Under the pieces are notes generated by a model, which was given only the letters and a program-made list of their open reading frames with translations, was not told the DNA's origin and did no database searches. Source: Paenibacillus sp. MAHUQ-63 (lineage in GTDB: Bacteria > Bacillota > Bacilli > Paenibacillales > NBRC-103111). From it: 64,000 nucleotides of DNA. Position 1 is the stretch's first letter, and the number at the start of each line of letters is the position of its first letter. The stretch covers positions 310,001 to 374,000 of the forward strand of contig NZ_JARADB010000002.1 of assembly GCF_028765165.1 (NCBI RefSeq), read 5' to 3'. This document shows, piece after piece, positions 61,978 through 64,000 of this stretch. The translations under genes and the position numbers were made by a program.

Positions 61978-62832
61978 ATGCTGAACTTGACGCAATTTCC
62001 GGCTTTGCAAGGCAAAGTTGTCGTGATTACTGGAGGAGCGGGCGTGCTATGCCGAGTGATGGCGCTTGAATTGGCGCGCCAGGGCGGACGAATTGCGATT
62101 CTCAACCGTTCCGTGGAGAAAGGTCAAGAGGTCGTGGCTGAAATTGCCGCAGCGGGCGGCGAAGCGATTGCCGTTTCCTGCGACGTGACGGACGAGGCGA
62201 GCGTCAAGCAAGCGGCGGAGGCGGTGCTGGGGCAGCTCGGACCGTGCGATATTCTGATCAACGGAGCAGGGGGCAATCATCCGAGCGCGAACACGACGAA
62301 TGAGACGTTCAAACTGGAGGATTTGACGAATCCGGACGTTCAATCTTTCTATGATCTTAGCGTCACAGGCTTCCGCAATGTGCTGGATTTGAACTTCGTC
62401 GGCACATTGATTCCGACACAAATTTTCACTAGACAGATGATCGGCCGAGAGCATGCGACAGTGATCAATATTTCCTCTATGAGCGCGCCTTCGCCGATGA
62501 CGAAGGTACCGGCATACAGTGCTGCGAAGGCTGCTATCGACAATTTCACGCAGTGGCTGGCCGTGCATATGGCGGAGAGCGGCATCCGCGTGAATGCGAT
62601 CGCGCCGGGCTTCTTCTTGACGAAGCAGAACGAGAAGCTGCTGCTGAAGGAAGACGGCTCGCTTACCGAGCGCTCGCATAAGATCATCACCCATACGCCG
62701 ATGCGCAGATTCGGCAAGCCGGAGGATCTGCTCGGCACGCTGCTGTGGCTGACCGATCCGAACATGTCCGGTTTCGTCACCGGCGCGACGATTCCGGTGG
62801 ATGGCGGATTTATGGCTTATTCCGGCGTATAA
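61978..62832 (+). CDS. SDR-family oxidoreductase, probable D-mannonate oxidoreductase (YjmF type)
   Basis: The ATG at 61978 behind AAAGGGTGG gives 284 residues. It is a short-chain dehydrogenase with [16 protein letters not shown] (a cofactor loop lacking the usual GIG), NGAGGNHPS, and the active-site YSAAKAAID. The pairing with uxuA copies the Bacillus yjmE-yjmF arrangement, in which the SDR reduces fructuronate to mannonate. Its position one base behind uxuA supports that role. Confidence 0.85.
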   Translation: MLNLTQFPALQGKVVVITGGAGVLCRVMALELARQGGRIAILNRSVEKGQEVVAEIAAAGGEAIAVSCDVTDEASVKQAAEAVLGQLGPCDILINGAGGNHPSANTTNETFKLEDLTNPDVQSFYDLSVTGFRNVLDLNFVGTLIPTQIFTRQMIGREHATVINISSMSAPSPMTKVPAYSAAKAAIDNFTQWLAVHMAESGIRVNAIAPGFFLTKQNEKLLLKEDGSLTERSHKIITHTPMRRFGKPEDLLGTLLWLTDPNMSGFVTGATIPVDGGFMAYSGV

Positions 62833-62840
62833 GCCCTTCA

Positions 62841-62888
62841 GAGACTGTTCCAACGCAGAAGTTAGCGCGTTTGGATAGTCTCTTTTTC
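62841..62888 (+). terminator. Terminator after the uxuA operon
   Basis: GAGACT...TCCAACG pairs with CGTTTGGA...AGTCTC, followed by TTTTT. Confidence 0.75.
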
Positions 62889-62961
62889 ATCAGAGAGGCT
62901 GTGATTCGTGCATACCGCAAGGTATAATGTGGGAAACAGCCTATAGTTAAGAGAGGGACTT

Positions 62962-63606
62962 ATGATGCACACACAATTTCACGATGTAATCGCCTCCCAA
63001 GAGCAATTCGAGGAGCTTCGCGCGCTGTGCGGGAACCCGAGTCAGCGGGCCGCCGATAAAGTGATTTCGCATCTCGATCGTCATTGCCGGGAGTTTATTG
63101 CCAAGTCACCGTTCCTGACACTGGCTACAGCAGACCGGGACGGCCGCTGCGACGTATCGCCGCGTGGAGACGCCCCCGGCTTCGTGCAGGTGCTGGATGA
63201 GGGCAGGCTGTTCATACCGGAGCGTCCGGGCAACCGGAGAATGGATTCCATTCACAATATAATGACCAATCCGTATATCGGACTTATCTTTTTCATACCG
63301 GGACTGGGGGAGACTTTGCGGGTCAACGGGCGAGCCTGTATTAGCCGTGACCCTGAGCTGCTTGAACGAACCGCTGTGAACGGGCGAGCACCCCTGTTCG
63401 GAATTGGCGTCGTCGTTGAGGAGTGTTACATGCACTGTGCCAAAGCCATGATCCGCTCGGGCTTATGGTCGCCGGAGTCGTGGATTTCCCGGGAAGCGCT
63501 GCCTTCCCCTGCGCAAATGCTGATCGATCATGCGAAGCTCCGGAATACGAACGCCGAGCAAGTGGCCAAAGAGCTGAATGAAAGCTATGTGAACAGGCTA
63601 TATTGA
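62962..63606 (+). CDS. Pyridoxamine 5'-phosphate oxidase-fold (PPOX) protein
   Basis: This 214-residue protein has the flavin-binding split-barrel pattern: FLTLATADRDGRCDVSPRGD, RLFIPERPGNRRMDSIHNI and FFIPGLGETLRVNGRACIS. It matches the MSMEG_1061-like subgroup of FMN- or F420-type PPOX proteins. The C-terminal half ends in a helix-rich segment. A start at 62965 is also possible. The substrate is unknown. Confidence 0.82.
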   Translation: MMHTQFHDVIASQEQFEELRALCGNPSQRAADKVISHLDRHCREFIAKSPFLTLATADRDGRCDVSPRGDAPGFVQVLDEGRLFIPERPGNRRMDSIHNIMTNPYIGLIFFIPGLGETLRVNGRACISRDPELLERTAVNGRAPLFGIGVVVEECYMHCAKAMIRSGLWSPESWISREALPSPAQMLIDHAKLRNTNAEQVAKELNESYVNRLY

Positions 63607-63611
63607 ATAGT

Positions 63612-63648
63612 GGGCTGCCGTGCTGCGATCGGCGGTCTTTTTTCTTTT
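63612..63648 (+). terminator. Terminator after the PPOX gene
   Basis: GCTGCCG pairs with CGGCGGT (one G-T pair), followed by TTTTTTC. Confidence 0.6.
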
Positions 63649-63725
63649 GGCATGCGGATCGCTGAGTTCGTATCGCTAGCATGCGCGCCGGCAAAGTCTT
63701 GAGTAAAAAAAAATTCCTGTAGATG

Positions 63726-63752
63726 CAACCTTTCTTGAAACTCCTCCGTTTA
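63726..63752 (+). promoter_or_regulatory. ECF-sigma-type promoter for the SLH protein
   Basis: AACC (63727-63730, in GCAACCTTTC) and CGTTTA (63747-63752) are 16 bases apart, the usual ECF -35/-10 arrangement. A small AACTC/GAGTT hairpin follows in the leader at about 63758. Confidence 0.6.
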
Positions 63753-63807
63753 GTAGTTAACTCGAGAGAGTTATAAAAAATAACGAAATAAAAGGAGAGA
63801 AGTTACT

Positions 63808-64000
63808 GTGAAAAAGTTAGCTAAAGCCGCATTATCAACCGTCCTTTTGGGAGCCATGTCGTTTAATACGGCATTTGCCTTCTCCGACGTAGAAGCCGGA
63901 CAAGCCGAGGCGATTAACGCCCTTCGTGACCGTGGCGTCGTGAGCGGAGTGGACAACGATCGTTTCGTACCAAAGGGTAAAATCAGCTATGCGCAAAGCG
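63808..64000 (+). CDS. Secreted S-layer homology (SLH) domain protein, 3' truncated
   Basis: The GTG at 63808 follows AAGGAGAG. The visible 64 residues are a signal peptide (KKLAKAALSTVLLGAM, cleavage after AFA) and the start of an SLH domain (FSDVEAGQAEAINALRDRGV, then NDRFVPKGKISYAQS). SLH domains bind pyruvylated wall polysaccharide and anchor the protein at the surface. The gene runs beyond the window end, so the rest is unknown. An ECF-type promoter upstream suggests control by envelope stress. Confidence 0.85.
   Translation, partial: MKKLAKAALSTVLLGAMSFNTAFAFSDVEAGQAEAINALRDRGVVSGVDNDRFVPKGKISYAQS

Overview
The window looks like chromosomal DNA of a Gram-positive, spore-forming Bacillota of the Paenibacillus/Cohnella type. 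Reasons: binding-protein ABC sugar importers without their own ATPase, one of them flanked by a YesM/YesN-type kinase and AraC-type response regulator; six further AraC-family regulators; strong AGGAGG ribosome sites with frequent GTG/TTG starts; an SR1P-like peptide; a MocR regulator; and an S-layer-homology protein behind an ECF-type promoter. I see no rRNA, tRNA, CRISPR, phage or transposase.

Layout. (1) 1-19162 is a carbohydrate-degradation region: two permeases (the first cut by the window edge), a GH78 rhamnosidase, a rhamnosidase-like protein, a GH3 enzyme, a beta-propeller glycosidase plus a GH29 fucosidase with a divergent AraC regulator, and a GH2 enzyme plus a GH88 unsaturated glucuronyl hydrolase with another AraC regulator. 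A small island at 7971-10772 (a nuclease-fold/winged-helix protein, TetR, membrane protein, GNAT) interrupts it. (2) 19163-20215 is repeat-rich and gene-free. (3) 20216-26628 holds a divergent FtsH-like membrane ATPase with a small membrane partner, a CE7 esterase, a TIM-barrel isomerase, an SRPBCC protein, and an uncharacterised two-gene unit behind an excellent Fur-controlled promoter. (4) 26644-38439 alternates AraC regulators with single enzymes or transporters (two PhyH oxygenases, a GH99/WbsX-like protein, an MFS carrier, a sulfatase, two Gfo/Idh/MocA dehydrogenases). (5) 38566-45324 is a complete YesM-binding protein-permease-permease-YesN import unit. (6) 45325-47002 is gene-free and carries two different tandem repeats (about 110 bp and 37 bp). 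(7) 47003-50909 is a gluconeogenic operon: GapB-type GAPDH, a 55-residue SR1P-like zinc-ribbon peptide and pyruvate phosphate dikinase, preceded by CcpN-like boxes and a 24-bp palindrome. (8) 50960-58066 contains a CDP-deoxysugar and glycosyltransferase cluster. (9) 58294-64000 holds a small membrane protein, a MocR regulator, a GntR-uxuA-mannonate oxidoreductase hexuronate operon, a PPOX-fold protein and the start of an SLH protein.

How the parts fit. Exo-glycosidases, an esterase and a sulfatase would trim rhamnose-, fucose- and uronate-containing oligosaccharides after import by the ABC permeases. GH88 releases an unsaturated uronate, and the uxuA operon handles ordinary hexuronates. The gapB-ppdK operon would let the cell make hexoses when it grows on non-glycolytic carbon. 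The CDP-sugar cluster and the SLH protein point to investment in surface glycans.

The items I would look at first are the SR1P-like peptide embedded in the gapB-ppdK operon, the Fur-controlled unknown gene pair, the nuclease-fold/winged-helix protein with a terminator-like hairpin in its leader, and the hierarchical 37-bp repeat array. All functions are read from the sequence by eye; no database search was run.
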